64,000 bases of DNA from Ischnura elegans (GCF_921293095.1 NC_060258.1:4774001-4838000), one strand, 5' to 3'; numbered from the stretch's first letter, positions 48,437 to 60,352 are shown. Made by a program: numbers and translations. Notes: generated by a model not told the origin, from the letters alone.

Positions 48437-48965
48437 TAAATATGAAAAGGAGTAAAAAATTTCATTAATGTGGAATGACTTAAGTTCATGTTAAATATCC
48501 TTGTTTAACATAATGCAATGCACCTCCATAGAATATCACTCATCGTTGGAAATACCTCATTTTTCAATGATAATTCTGTTGTGTACGTAAACTTCTAGTG
48601 GTGCAATATGCCAATGAAGTCTGGTATCTAAACTAAACTTTGCTAGCCTGGTGAGTTATGAGCTAGGGCGTCAATAAGCACGGAGTTCGTGTAAATAATT
48701 TTCTGTCTTTTCTGTTGAAATTAGTTTTATTTTTGAGGTCATATGTTAATGTGAACTTTATATGTAGGTTTCCTTAATTATTCTCAAGTTTTTGCATTGG
48801 CGTACGTCATAGAAATGAACGTAATGTATTAGAAATTTGTTAATCGCTGAGTGCTTTGAAATTTGTTACTAGAGTGAACTGGTTTATAGGTTGAATGAGT
48901 TATTGCAGTTAAAAACACAAGTATTACCATTGGGAATTTCTCCTGGTCTTTACAAAGAAATCATG
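48437..48965 (+). pseudogene. Decayed copy of the ZAD promoter and start exon
   Basis: Long colinear similarity to 45335-45850: shared runs include AGGGCGTCAAT, GTCATAGAAATGAACGTAAT and GTATTAGAAATTTGT. The start codon context is kept (GAATGAGTTATTGCAGT at 48893), but the copied reading frame stops after four codons (MSYC, Ser, stop) and drifts. It is a dead duplicate of the second ZAD gene's 5' end; the rest of the ZAD is gone. Confidence 0.7.
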
Positions 48966-49819
48966 TGCTCTCCTAAAATTAAAAAGCTAATTTTATTTCA
49001 AGTTTAGATAATGAAGTTTAAGATATTAGCGTATGCAAAATCATTTTTTTGCATATAAAACGTATATGTGATATAAATAATTCATGATTCTTAATATTCC
49101 TGTTGCTAAAGAGCTTCTAAATTCCCAAAAATTACCAAATTCTTTCATGCTACAAAAATGCCCTGTGACATCAGCGAGTGAGCAGACTCACTCCATTACA
49201 ATAACAAAACAGTAACGACGATAACGAACATCTACAATGATACTGATTCACAACTTAAAGGGTGTGTCAAAAACAGTTGTTAATAGTTTCAAAGTTTTTA
49301 TGGTGCTTGTATTGCGCAATCATTGACTCTGTCTTTGTGAAGACGCATCCTGGGAACATTCTGATGGTAGATTAATTCATGGCCACTTATTTCTTCTCCA
49401 GTAATGAAGATTTCTATGAGTTGAGAAGCCACGAAATTGAAATGTAACATAAATTAAATCAATAATCTCATTCGCTAGTAATCTAAAGCTTTGTTTGTGT
49501 CTCATTTAACTACTGTCATTTACTCATTGCTTTTAATGTGTACTTTAATGGTGACAGTACTTGTTGATGATGTTTGATGGTACATTACTTTTAATGGTGC
49601 AATATTGGAATATGTGATGTTAACGTTTAGGAGAAATCAATACAACGGATCATATTTTACGCTGATTTACTTAGCAATCCTAAGGTCTGAAAGAGAGACA
49701 TACCATGTTTCAACCGTTTGTTAGGTTCAAGTGTTATTAAATTTGAACGTTTGCACTTTTGAGGCTAAGGTCACCAGAAAATTAAGTGAGAACAATAAGC
49801 TTATACTGTGTAAATCGCC

Positions 49820-49921
49820 ATGGATGAGGAGGATGATAAAGTAATAAGTGCTATTTGTCAAGATGGTGCTGCATCTTCCAGTTTGCATACATTCTTTAAA
49901 TCAGTCAATTATTCAGGATAA
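49820..49921 (+). other. Short acidic ORF, possible first exon
   Basis: An ATG in strong context (GCCATGG) opens a 33-codon frame beginning MDEEDDKVISAICQDGAASS. No canonical donor follows before the stop; TTCAG/GATAAA may be a mutated one. It could be the start of the gene represented by the exons at 50.8-54.3 kb, or a chance frame. Confidence 0.25.
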
Positions 49922-50772
49922 ATATTTCACAATACTGATGTTGGAATTAAGATAGTAAAAAATAAATTGTATTAAGAGATGCATATGTTTTAATAAAACT
50001 GAGACAAATAGTCTACTGGCACCACATAAACCTATTGTTTACTGGCCTCTGATGTCACGCTCAGCCAACCCCGCGTTACTTGCGCGAGATTCTGAATCGA
50101 GGTGACCAAGGTGACCAATCGAGGTGGTGAGACATGCAGCTGAAGTTTCCCAAATGGGTTACATTGTTGCTGAGGTAAGGGTGCCTTCATGAAAATACTT
50201 GAAAAATACATCAAACAGCTTTTGAGACACCCAATAAGGTCAATGTGTAACTTTGTTAGTTTATGTAGGGTAATGATATGTGGACAGCGCTGTACCTTAG
50301 AACAACTTTTAAAGCCTTTTGTCTATCATTGTAATTGTCATGATATTTCCGTGAAAGATTCTGTGACATTTGACCCCTACGTATTCAATGGAGGTGAAAA
50401 ACTAACAAGAGGGATATGTTTATTGCTCCACTGTCTTGGCCATCCTTGAAAAACTTCTTGAGTGATATGTGACTTATTTCAAATTGAAGTAAGTTGTTTT
50501 CTTGTTTATTTCTATAATGCATTTAGAAATATGGTAATTGTCGAGGTGTAATTGTTAGACAAAACTAGAGATATTGTCGCTGTGGGGCCCTAAACTGAAA
50601 GGAATTTTTTCACGTACTTCAGCCCTAATCAAGCCATACTTTGACTATCGATTGACTTTCATGAATCGGCATCGTTTTTCAATGATCGAAATTCCGACTG
50701 AAGAGAATTTGAAGAAATGATTTCATTGGACCTATTATTAGTATGAAAGATTTCCCTCCTCTTGATTTGTAG

Positions 50773-50831
50773 GTTGTGCAGTCAGATGGCTTCCCGAGAT
50801 GCGTCTGTTCTGTCTCTCTGGACAAGCTGAG
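50773..50831 (+). CDS. Candidate exon of unknown gene
   Basis: The acceptor GATTTGTAG precedes VVQSDGFPRCVCSVSLDKLR, and the donor is GAG/GTAAAA in phase 2. It faintly recalls the second half of a ZAD (V..DG.P..C), but the second Cys of the pair is Ser. It joins in frame to the next candidate at 50875. Confidence 0.35.
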
Positions 50832-50874
50832 GTAAAACAGTATCTATGATCTATGAGGACTACTGTGTTTTCAG

Positions 50875-51076
50875 AATCCCGATTGTCTCGAGTAACGCTC
50901 CACCTTCCAGCTATAGTTATGATTGGAGGGTAAAGGTCACAGAAAAACAGCTGCTTGATGCTGGAGTTGAGCAAGATCCTCTGGTCAGTGAGTTATTGAT
51001 TAAGGCAAACTCCAAGGTGAAGGTGGCATACTTAACTCTTTCTGCCAAAGAAAAATGTTTTCCATTCTACACATAG
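50875..51076 (+). CDS. Candidate exon of unknown gene, with stop
   Basis: The acceptor TGTTTTCAG precedes RIPIVSSNAPPSSYSYDWRV (first codon shared with 50831). It may end at AGG/GTAAAG (50929), at CTG/GTCAGT (50981), or run on to the stop at 51076. No domain is recognised. Confidence 0.35.
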
Positions 51077-51465
51077 CATTAGAATATTTTTAATCTCTCT
51101 CTATTGAGGTGTAATTTTGAGAGGAGTACACTTCTCTTGTGTTTGCTTCCCTCTGATTTGGGACTCAACTCAATGGGGTGCCGGGCTATTACCCCAGGCA
51201 CTGTACTAGACCCTCTAGCCCATGAGTCCACCATCAAATTATTGCACTGTTTTAAATAGAAATATTATGTACGATTCACAATAATTTATACTTATGTTAA
51301 AATAAGTTACATGTTCAATTCCCTATTGAATTTGAAATGGTTAAGGGAAATTTGGTTACTGTGTGGTGATAACAATGTGCGCAAAAAACAATCTCTTGGC
51401 AAGGAATTAAAAAAGGACTTCCAGTGTCCAGATGGAAGAAGGTCCTAAGGGCATAAGCATATTAA

Positions 51466-52044
51466 CCCTTAACCGGTGACGTGCGGTCTGAGAGACTGCT
51501 GCATTTCTAAAATTATGAATATTTTCAAAATTAAGATTTCAAAATATGTATCTATAATTCTCGTTATCTTCATATTTTTGCAAAACAAGGACATCCCACT
51601 CTTAAAATTTAACGTTCCTTTTATTAATTTCTGTAAATTTGCAATTCAACTCGATTAGCAGTCTGTGAGAATCACTTCTAAGAATGCAACAAAAAGGAAT
51701 ACGCCGGATAAATTTCATGACTACTTGCTACTTAGCCTTCCAACTTGAGCATTTGAGGCCTTTTTTGAATCTGGCAAAATATTGATACAAAAATATAATA
51801 ATTATTACTCAAGTGTTTTTGGTTTCAGTTTTTTGATCCTGCTTCAAATCACAATTTTTATGACAAATTGGTTCGTATTGGGAGTGAAAGAATTTTAATA
51901 TAATTTTTAAAATAGTTAAGCATTCAAAGAAAAATTAAACAAAACAATAAAAATGGCATAGCAATATTTTATGTACTTTTGATTCATTGCGGTCTCCACA
52001 CGTCACTGGTAGTGTAACAAGAATTGCACGTCACTGCTTAAGGG
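51466..52044. mobile_element. Short piggyBac-type MITE
   Basis: The left end follows TTAA and starts CCCTTAACCGGTGACGTGCG. The right end is GCACGTCACTGCTTAAGGG followed by TTAG, a mutated TTAA. About 390 bp of its right part is colinear with 32040-32424, so this is a deletion derivative of the same piggyBac family. Confidence 0.75.
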
Positions 52045-52466
52045 TTAGAAGAGGCTATGGTATTCAGTGTCTGGGCAAGACCGCAGTTGGGTTGGGCCTT
52101 CCTGAATTTTACAAACAATAGGTGATGTCATAACAGATATCACTTTTCATTGCTGCGTTTACATTCATGGCATCTGTCGCGCATGTTAATTTTTAGTTGA
52201 TATACGGCTGGTGATTGTTTTATTGTTGGCTTATTAACAGACTGAATTTGATGACAATGAGACTGTGAAAACCTGCAAAAACCATGAAAACCTGGAAAAA
52301 ACTGAATTTCAGTATGTAGGCAGAGTTGCAACCCTAAAATCTCCTTTAAATCACAGGTAGAAAGTCATTGTTTTTGCATTTAATTTGTCTAAAGGATGCA
52401 TTTGTCTAAAGAATGCAAGGTGAAGCCACTGGTTTCAGAAAAACTCAATATTTTCTTAACATGCAG

Positions 52467-52587
52467 CCTTATGGCAAATTGACGAAGCTGGGCAGGACAT
52501 GATGGCTAAATGCTCAAAGAGTACCGTGAGGCATGGCTTCACATCTGAGGGCTTATGCCCTCTCCAGGAACCCCTATGTAAAAGGGG
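52467..52587 (+). CDS. Candidate exon of unknown gene
   Basis: The acceptor TAACATGCAG precedes LWQIDEAGQDMMAKCSKSTV, and the donor is AGGGG/GTGAGC. It is 121 bases, open throughout, with balanced, coding-like composition. It lies 0.8 kb upstream of the SGNH hydrolase exons and may belong to them. Confidence 0.35.
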
Positions 52588-53358
52588 GTGAGCTAGGAAA
52601 CGTAATTGTTTGGCGTTCATTTATTTGCATAAGAAATCCTCCAAAGAAAATATTCGGCTTTCGTCTCCTGGGTCAAGAAATGTTCACACATATATTGTCG
52701 TCTTTAGTTGAGAAAAGGTTAAATGCACTGAAAGCGATATCTTTTTATTATATTGAATTAGTCACACGATATCTTTACTATCAACTATGTAAAGGTGCTT
52801 TGCGGCAAGCAATGTTACTTAACCTAGTTTATATACTTACTATAAAAGTTGTTTTGCATGGATTTTATTGTTATTTTACAAATTAGCAATGTGTTCCATG
52901 AATTGCCATTTTGCTATTCCATGTTTCCTTCCTGTGATTTAAATATTTCCTCAATTTGTCACTCAATATGAAGTATGGGCATATAATTGGATTCCTTGAT
53001 TTTTAAAAACATTTTACGCACATTCACAGTGTTCATTTTACATTCAGCGTCACCATACGTGTTTTCACATTTAGCATTTTGCCACCGATGTGCTTGTGAC
53101 ATTGGAAATAATGCAGAGGTTGCTAACATTTTTATTTCTCTCCGGTTGCCTGTTTCAACTTAAGAGTAGCTAGTTATGCCAATCGGGAGATGAGAGACAG
53201 AGGTTGTCCTGATTTTCAACCGAGTACATTGTTGGTGTGTTTTTATGAGGCATGGAAGGGGGAGTTGTTTGGCTGACCTTCACCCTGCCTATCGTGGCCA
53301 CACTTGCCTTTTCATAGTCGTTCGCTAGTGTTCCACGTGTGAGTGATTTGGATTCTCC

Positions 53359-54273
53359 ATGGATAGACCCGAGATATATGGGCACATAATGGTGGGAGAC
53401 AGCCATTTTGTGTGGTTGGTGTCTCTTCTGGGGAACCGCCTTGAGAGAGGCAGGAGAATTTTTTCTCTTTGTAATGAATCCTTAATGCAACTTGTTTTCT
53501 TTACTAAATGCTTCATTTGCTCATAGGTTGTCCTGCTGCCGTTGGACTTTGCGTATCGGGCCAGAGAATGACGGAATTGCGGAGAGTTTTGCTGGATGTT
53601 GGATGCTTTTATTCTCCAATGATATTATCAATAGGATCCAATGACTTGAGGAGGGAGGTAAGATTTCAACAGCTGATGAGTAATATCCATCGGATACTTC
53701 TCAGGATTCATTGCTTGACATTGAGGGTGGTTCTGTTAAGCACGATCACTGACTCCAGCTCAATGGGGAAACATTATTCATCAGCATCATTTAGTAGCCA
53801 TCAACTGATGGACACTAAAAAGGGAGAGTAAGACAATGTTTTCACTCACTTTATTCATATTATGTCAATAACTCATTCTTCTTACAGTTGCCATTGCGTT
53901 CATGCATTAACATGATATTCATTCTGGTGATTTAATTTCCCTTTCTGCTGATTTCCCATTCTTGCGATTTCAAATCTCTTTTGTGGATTTCAGGTGATTG
54001 ACGTCATCACACCTTTTCTTTGGGATTGTAGGGTGAGGGAGGGGTATTTTGAATTTTAAGCTCACAAATGTCGTACTAATATATTTATATATATGCTATA
54101 TCTTCACCTATTGGGCATATGTTCTTACATACATAACCTCCGTAATTTATAGCTGGATGGGATGCAGAGACTGCAGGGGGCCGGACATTATCCACCTTAA
54201 CCAGGAAGGCATGAGCTTTCTCATAAATATTTTACGGAGGAGTAAAAACACATTGTTTTTAACAGTTTCATAA
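53359..54273 (+). CDS. SGNH/GDSL hydrolase-like gene or recent pseudogene
   Basis: Four segments carry the blocks of the SGNH hydrolase fold in order. 53359-53470: MDRPEIYGHIMVGDSHFVW, with block I GDS (nucleophile Ser), ending TTT/GTAATG in phase 1. 53527-about 53830: in-frame continuation with VSGQRMTELR (block II Gly), ILSIGSNDLRRE (block III GxND) and VVLLSTI. 53994-about 54042: VIDVITPFLWDCR. 54153-54273: GPDIIHLNQEGMSFLINILR, with block V DxxH (Asp and His of the triad). All four catalytic positions are present. The join between the second and third segments does not work with a canonical donor in the needed phase (GGAGA/GTAAGA would give a premature stop), so the copy may be broken. 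Substrate unknown. Related multi-copy proteins may be mobile-element associated. Confidence 0.5.
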
Positions 54274-55917
54274 TAAGCCTGTAAAAGGGGGTTTCTTTTC
54301 CGTTGCGGTATTTCCCTGGATAAGATCAAGAAACATTTGCCTGGTAACCTCGATAGGTAATGTGGAATAACCAGGGAATAGGTGGTAACATGTGTTGTTG
54401 GTAGTTGAGGGAAGTGAAACAACATTTTTTTAAACTATATATGTTTATTACATAGGGTTTTGCAACATGAAGTACCATAAACACATGCAATGGCAGTGCT
54501 CACAATATTTTCGAAACTTATTAACCATTGAATAACTGCTGATTTACTTCGAAGCTAGAGGAAATATTTTGGCTTCATTGTGTTCATTGTATTTGGAATC
54601 ATAAACATTTAGAATTACTTCATTTTAATACATTGATTCAGGAATAAAATATATTCGTTTATTAAGCAATGAAAGTGTGCTTCAAAAAATTAGGTCACTA
54701 AGCGACCTGTACCCCATACCATTATTTTCATACCAATTTTTAAAAGCTTACATTAAAATGATTTTATTTTCCTTCCATAACTCATCGTTATACCAATTAA
54801 GCATTTGCATTTCATTATGTTGTTATTTTAACTAAGGATGTGATGGAAATTACTGTACATTATGATTCTTAAAAACATTTTCCATCTCCACGGTGTTTCG
54901 TTTTTGGTCAATGTCACCATAGCTGTTTCTTTATCAAAGACAGTGAAAACATATGGGATTTAATGAGTAAATGGCATTGAAAGCATTGTAGAAGTCTCTA
55001 AATTATAATTTAATTTGCATGCAGCAGCAGTTCAATTAAACCCATTGTATCATATGAAGCCGCTCTCAATTTCAATAGCTGGTGTATGAGAGAAAGAAGT
55101 TTTTAATTCTTGAATAAATGCATTGTAATACTGTTCCACCACTTCTAGCCATTGCCTAGAGATGTTACAGTATTTTGCAGCCTCTTATTAATGGGAGCCT
55201 AATGCATGTAATAAAAAAAATTAAAAATCATAACAGCGACAAATATATTTATTTTTTATTTTAGCATAGCAAATGTATCATTACATGACATACTGCCAGT
55301 GAGTGCTGTAGTGAAAAGCATATGGCATCATGTATCAATGCATGGGCTTTCGAAGGAGGATTGTTGGAGTACACTAGTATAGCCTATCTACCTAGCCTAT
55401 CATTTAAGAAATTTTTAACACAGGATTGTGGGGCTCTGTTGTCACATGGATGGGTGGAAGATTCTTCTTCAATCTTTGATTTCCGGTTTCTGTGTTATGG
55501 TGATTCTTAACAAGAAAAGTATTTTTTAGGGGAATGGAGCCTTTTTAGGAGGGGTCTTGAGCTATGGTGACATTAGGGCATCCATGGTTGGGGTACCTGC
55601 CAGTTGGTGAAACTGAAGGGATCTGCAGGCATGTACCCAGTTCAATTGAATTTTTAGATATAATGCACTCATGTTCAAAAGCCTCAAGTGGTAAATTCAT
55701 CTCCTTATTTTCAACTCTAATATGTTTACCTGTTGTATGTGTGACCCACCAAAATGTTTTACCAAATGAATTAAATTTTTGTTGAATTTTATGCATTTGT
55801 TTGTTCATGACTGGTTGATAATTCATAGTATTGTCTCTCACTTACGTGGGGATAGTCTCTTTTAATATTTCTCTGTTTTAATTCATCAATAATGTATGCA
55901 TGGTACTAAGGTACTAT

Positions 55918-55985
55918 GTACAGTCGGATACAAAAGTATTGCACAAATGGAGCGGCGCCACTTTCGCCGCAGTTTGGAAATCGAG
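55918..55985 (+). repeat. Tc1-like terminal repeat in the left arm
   Basis: TGTACAGTCGGATACAAAAG followed by TATTGCACAAAT and GGCGCCACTTTCGC. The same elements occur at 28785-28842 (minus), and the start resembles GTACTATCATTTGCAAAAGT at 26868, so all belong to one TIR family. A mirrored copy lies at about 62303-62370. Confidence 0.5.
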
Positions 55986-56389
55986 TTTCGGCATTTTCTA
56001 TTACATCAGTGGGAGGAAAATTTGAACAACTTTACCACCTCCCGTACTATTTTTATAACAACATCGTTAAAGGGAAATGTATGCCGGATATGTGCAATGT
56101 TTAAGACCAAATAATTTATGCAGCTTCTGATAGATAATACATCTACGTCCAGAACGTCAATTTACCTTCTCTCGTAAGTTGGCCGATCCGTCGAAGTATA
56201 TTGTCTTACATTTAACGCTGAAGCTTTTCGATCAGCGATAGCGAACATAACATACATATAAAATATCCGCCGCAATATCACAGTAAATAATGCCAGTGAG
56301 TGTTTAAAATCAGCTTGGTTTAGTGACACTAGAAGACTGGTTCATTCCTTCTCTGACAAAGCTCGTAATAAATTTGCTTCGCAGTCAAC

Positions 56390-56472
56390 GAGTGGGATGG
56401 ACTAGTGGCTAAGGAGAAGACTTACCACGGCAGCAATCCCAAGTCATCAGTTCGAATCTCTACGGTTCAATT
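56390..56472 (+). repeat. tRNA-derived SINE head in the left arm
   Basis: A-box-like GGACTAGTGGCTAAGG and a canonical B-box AGTTCGAATCTC 50 bases later, followed by a T run. A mirrored copy lies at 61816-61898. No paired acceptor stem. Confidence 0.5.
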
Positions 56473-57034
56473 TTTTTTCAGTGGCATAGTATAGTAGTAA
56501 CATTTTTTTCCACTCTAACTCATATTAACTTAATTAAACACTGCTGTCGTTTTAAAATTTTGAATAGAGAAAATTCTCTTTTTGCTTTCCGCGGATATCA
56601 TTATACGTTTTTACCGAAATATCAGTGCACCAATAATATGGAAAATATTTCAGTCAGGTAAACCGCTCCATCAAGTCCTTTTTCGTATCACCCGAATATT
56701 TTATCGTTTTCAATAATATGTAGATACTCACGAGACCCGCTTAATTGATGGGGCCGGGTCGGAGTAAACTTGGAAGGTTGGCACATGAACCAACCTGCAT
56801 CCGTTACCTTCGCGGCGAGCCGACGAGGACGGACACGGACGCGACTGAGCAACTGAACCTGGAGTCAAACTCCAGGAGCAAGTGCCCAATCAAAATTAAG
56901 ATTAGCGGATGGAATGTATTGAGGCCCCACAGACGTTGGGCTGTCTGTGTGTTTTCTTTCGGACTCCGTGGCGAGGTTTTTCCTATGATTGGATTCATAT
57001 TTGGACTCACCATTTACCTCTCATCACTACGTGG

Positions 57035-57120
57035 TTCCCTGGCCGAGTGGGTCTATACTGTGCGCTGTAATTTCGAGAGAATCCTTCGAAGGATCGAGTC
57101 CGACGAAATCAAACTTTTTT
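57035..57120 (+). repeat. tRNA-derived SINE head, second unit
   Basis: A-box TGGCCGAGTGGG and B-box GGATCGAGTCC, then a TTTTTT terminator-like run, as in class II (Ser/Leu-like) tRNA-derived SINEs. A mirrored copy lies at 61168-61253. Confidence 0.5.
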
Positions 57121-57165
57121 CATTTTTTAAAAGATGTATTCTTAATATGAACATGATCTATGCAG

Positions 57166-57198
57166 GTGACTCAAGAAAAATTGTGCAGTGAATTTTTA
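57166..57198 (+). repeat. 33-bp direct repeat, copy 1
   Basis: GTGACTCAAGAAAAATTGTG and onward to TTTTTA, identical to 57927-57959. The two copies flank 728 bp. Confidence 0.85.
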
Positions 57199-57926
57199 AG
57201 TAAAGTAATCTAACTGAATGTTGTCTCCTAAGTAGTTCACATTGCGAAATCCATGAAGTAAATTTACGAGAAGTAATTCCCGGTAAATAACGATAATTCC
57301 AAAGCGCCTACTCCACAAAAAGCGATTTTATCTAAATAAATTAGCCCATTTTAGAGTTATACACTCATTTATACACATTAGAGAACAAAAGAACCAACCG
57401 AAAGGCAAAAAAAAGTGACATTAATTTTGTCGCAATTTATTGTCATAGCGTTATAAATAAGAGTGCTAAAATGGAGTAAATATTTCAGGACGCAGACATA
57501 GTCATAGGAACAGAGAGTTAACTTACGAAGGATATAAGCGACAGCAAAGTTTTCCCTCCAGTATATAAGATCAACAATTGCGATCGACGCGATGGGATAG
57601 GTGGCGGAGTTTTCCATCAGTTAAAATACACAGCGCCTTAACTTGTATTGAAATAGATAGTATTTGGTGCACAATTAATCAACGAAATAATATTATTTTC
57701 CAAGTAGGAAATCAAGTATCTGCATTTAGTTTTTCAATGCCACGTCTATATTTTGGATTCTTACACTCTAAACCCTAAATCAAGGAATATATAAATCTCC
57801 GAAATCTTAGTAAAAGCACTAATAAATTACTTACTTGCACAAGTAGTTGACAAGCTCACTAGAGGAAATAAAAATTAGATCATTAATCAGCGAGTCATCC
57901 TAAGTTGATGAAAAAATAATCGACTC

Positions 57927-57959
57927 GTGACTCAAGAAAAATTGTGCAGTGAATTTTTA
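57927..57959 (+). repeat. 33-bp direct repeat, copy 2
   Basis: Identical to 57166-57198. It begins only a few bases beyond the inner edge of the left inverted-repeat arm and is absent at the inner edge of the right arm. Confidence 0.85.
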
Positions 57960-58654
57960 GACGAAGAAAGGTATTCAATTAATGACTCTAATTTGATTAT
58001 AGTGACAGGTATAAAAAAAAATTTTTATTTTAACTCTTTTACTTAAACGACCACTATAAGTACTTTTCATATAATACCGAATGAATATAATCCATTTTTC
58101 CAACTTTAAAATAACTTTTAAGTAATCATACGAAAATATAGATATCTATTGGGAAATCTATTGCCCTTGTCTTCGGATTTCATTCATGGCAACTTGAGAG
58201 AAACACCACGGCTGGCAAATTTATCCCACCTAAATGCATCACATCTAATCACTGGTGAGCATTATTAATTAATTTGAAGATATGGATGTATCAATTTTAG
58301 CTATTAGCTTATTATATTAACAGTATATCTTCATCTTTTAATACACCTTCTAATATTGCTATTAATACCCATTAAGCCGCCTTAATAGGCGAACGGCGGG
58401 AAGTATTAGAACACCAGCCGCTTTCATATAAAAATGCCTTTCCCGCTCAGATGAAAAACGAATTCCCACACCTATCTGTTCGGCAAAATACCTCTCTGAA
58501 TTTGTTTTTTCTGTCGGGCGCGGAAATGTAGTGGCGTTCTAATATCATGTTCTCCGTGTCACTGTTAAAGATATTCATTCTCATTTGCTCAAGCAATATA
58601 AGCTTCGCTCTTAGTCTCCGGGTCTCTAGCGGCTCCTAACCTAATGCTCTAAAC

Positions 58655-58658
58655 ATAT
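58655..58658. repeat. Target duplication of the solo LTR, left
   Basis: ATAT before the LTR, repeated at 59939-59942. A 4-bp duplication is typical for Ty3/gypsy integration. Confidence 0.75.
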
Positions 58659-59938
58659 TGTGACGAAAAGCCTCGTCACGGCGCGTTCTGCGTCCGCGTC
58701 TTTTTTCCCGATTCATGTTGGCGCGCGGCAACAGCAAGTGATGAGCGACCTTCTTTTTTTATATACTGTCGTCTGCTAGCATTTAGCATGTCTTTTGTTG
58801 TGTAATGGGTATATAAGGCCCAGTATTGTGGGAACTCGGGTCGATTCCGGTGAGAGCGGTGGTCGATTCCTGAGAAAGCGGTGGTTGATCCGCTAGAGAG
58901 GACGGAGGTCAGCTGTGACAGTGCCGAGGTGGGGCAATAAGACGGGGCCGCGGCAGTCGAGGGCCACGGCATTCTGGAGGTCGGACAATGCGACCAGGGG
59001 AAAGGCGTGCCGGAGAGGAGAGCGTGGAGTACAGCGAGGCACAAGAAAAGTGTCCTCGTTTTTTTGTCAGGACATCACGACATCGTCCAAGGATTCGCGG
59101 GACGTGGTTCCCCGCGATCGACGCATCGTGACCCGACGACCAGGATTCGGAATCGCCGTCTTTGACACTTAAGTACTCTAAACCCTCTCCCGGGACGGGG
59201 AAATAATCCCGATCCTCCCCCCGCTCCAGCCAGCCCACGCGCCCTAATAACGAAGAAAGTCCCCAGTGTGCACGTGTGTCATCCTAATAACCATGTGGTT
59301 TCTGACATAAACTCACGTCGCTCTTTCTCGGTCTAAAGATCATTTTAAATTGTATCACTATTCTCCCGTTCACGTCATCCCATCTGGTTGACGTCAGACT
59401 CATTTTTGATTGAACGGAACGTGGAGCGTGTAACATTTGAAAGTAGAACAACGAACATTACCCATAATTGCCTTTGAAGTGTAGTGGTTTTTGTCGCAAC
59501 TCGAGCAAGATAACGAGTGCCCGTGTCATAGCAATCATTGAGATATTCAGTGTTATTTTTGTCCATTTTTGTTCATTTACCACAATAGTCATCTCATCCC
59601 TCATTTATTAGATTTAAGATTTCTTTCTTTTTGTGTCTGGTATATTTGCTTCGTTTTTCTTTTTTGCAAGTGTATCATTGATGTCTCACCCAAGTCAGCA
59701 TCACCTTTCATCCCTCATTAGTGTTTAAGGACAAAAGTGTTCGTTTTATTTTCTCTGAATAAATTTTTGTATGACAGTCATTCACTGTGTACGAGGTCAT
59801 TCATCCTCTTGCTGTCCCATTGCATTCAATGCCATGAGTTTCCATCTTGACCGCGAGCCCCAGAACCTACGAAAAATTAAGAACTCGGATCGTGATCCCA
59901 GTTCGACGGTGCACGGCAACCGGGAGTGTACCATCACA
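58659..59938 (+). mobile_element. Solo Ty3/gypsy LTR
   Basis: Starts TGTGACGAAAAG and ends ACCATCACA (TGTGA/TCACA inverted ends), flanked by ATAT on both sides. It has a TATATAAG box at 58810 and an AATAAA at 59758, the promoter and polyadenylation layout of a long (1280-bp) gypsy LTR. No internal domain is present, so it is the product of LTR-LTR recombination. The GC-rich reading frames at 58676-59238 are LTR sequence. Confidence 0.8.
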
Positions 59939-59984
59939 ATATATGTAAGGCTTTCTGATCACCCGTGGTAGTTTTTGACTAATC

Positions 59985-60352
59985 TCACAGCTTTCCTTTG
60001 TGTTTTATTAAGTTAAACAATTAAGTCTTTCTGCACCACATCCCATATCCTCGTTGCATATTTAAGATATGGTCAGACGATTGCGTTAGAGAACCTGTCT
60101 TTTAATTTATCGTCCGAAAATCTTCTCTCAATACGCTTGACGACTGCTACCTTCTTCAGGGCTCTTAAAAAATATTTTTTTGTGTGTTCCCAGCAATAGG
60201 TTCGAATACATCGTAACTCCTAGATACTTCACTACACTTGTAGCCTTTACTTCTACCCCAAAAAATGCCCGAAATTAAATATTCCGTTTTGGTTTTACAG
60301 ATGAATCTATTCCAATTTTTCAGGCTAAATCATTTACTATGTGATCACGTAT
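59985..60352 (-). pseudogene. LINE reverse transcriptase fragment, antisense
   Basis: On the minus strand, frames give VVKYLGVTMYSNL, then ALKKVAVVKRIERRFSDDKL, then YLKYATRIWDVVQK. These correspond to the thumb region of non-LTR reverse transcriptases (KYLGVxxDxxL, then a P.L.YA..VWD motif). Frameshifts and a stop interrupt it. It abuts the inner end of the right inverted-repeat arm. Confidence 0.65.

Larger units (their letters stand above)
55138..57923 (+). repeat. Giant inverted repeat, left arm
   Basis: 2.79 kb matching the reverse complement of 60366-63149 nearly base for base; paired coordinates sum to 118,288 along almost all of its length. Outer edge: AGAAGTGGT complement at 55138. 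Inner edge: a poly-A/T run near 57915. The arm includes SINE-like units at 56390 and 57035 and a Tc1-like end at about 55918. Mirrored reading frames (for example 56745-57191) have no domain. Confidence 0.95.

Noticed and set aside
55545-55841. 98-codon frame (also mirrored at 62447-62743)
   Set aside because: It looks somewhat protein-like but has no recognised domain, start context or splice support; kept out as unsupported.
56390-57120. Functional tRNA genes
   Set aside because: A and B boxes are present, but the acceptor and anticodon stems do not pair.
56745-57191. 148-codon frame repeated identically in both inverted-repeat arms
   Set aside because: Identity only reflects the recent duplication; the frame runs through a tRNA-like SINE head and shows no protein family.
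58676-59238. GC-rich frames on both strands
   Set aside because: They lie wholly inside the solo gypsy LTR and have no domain.
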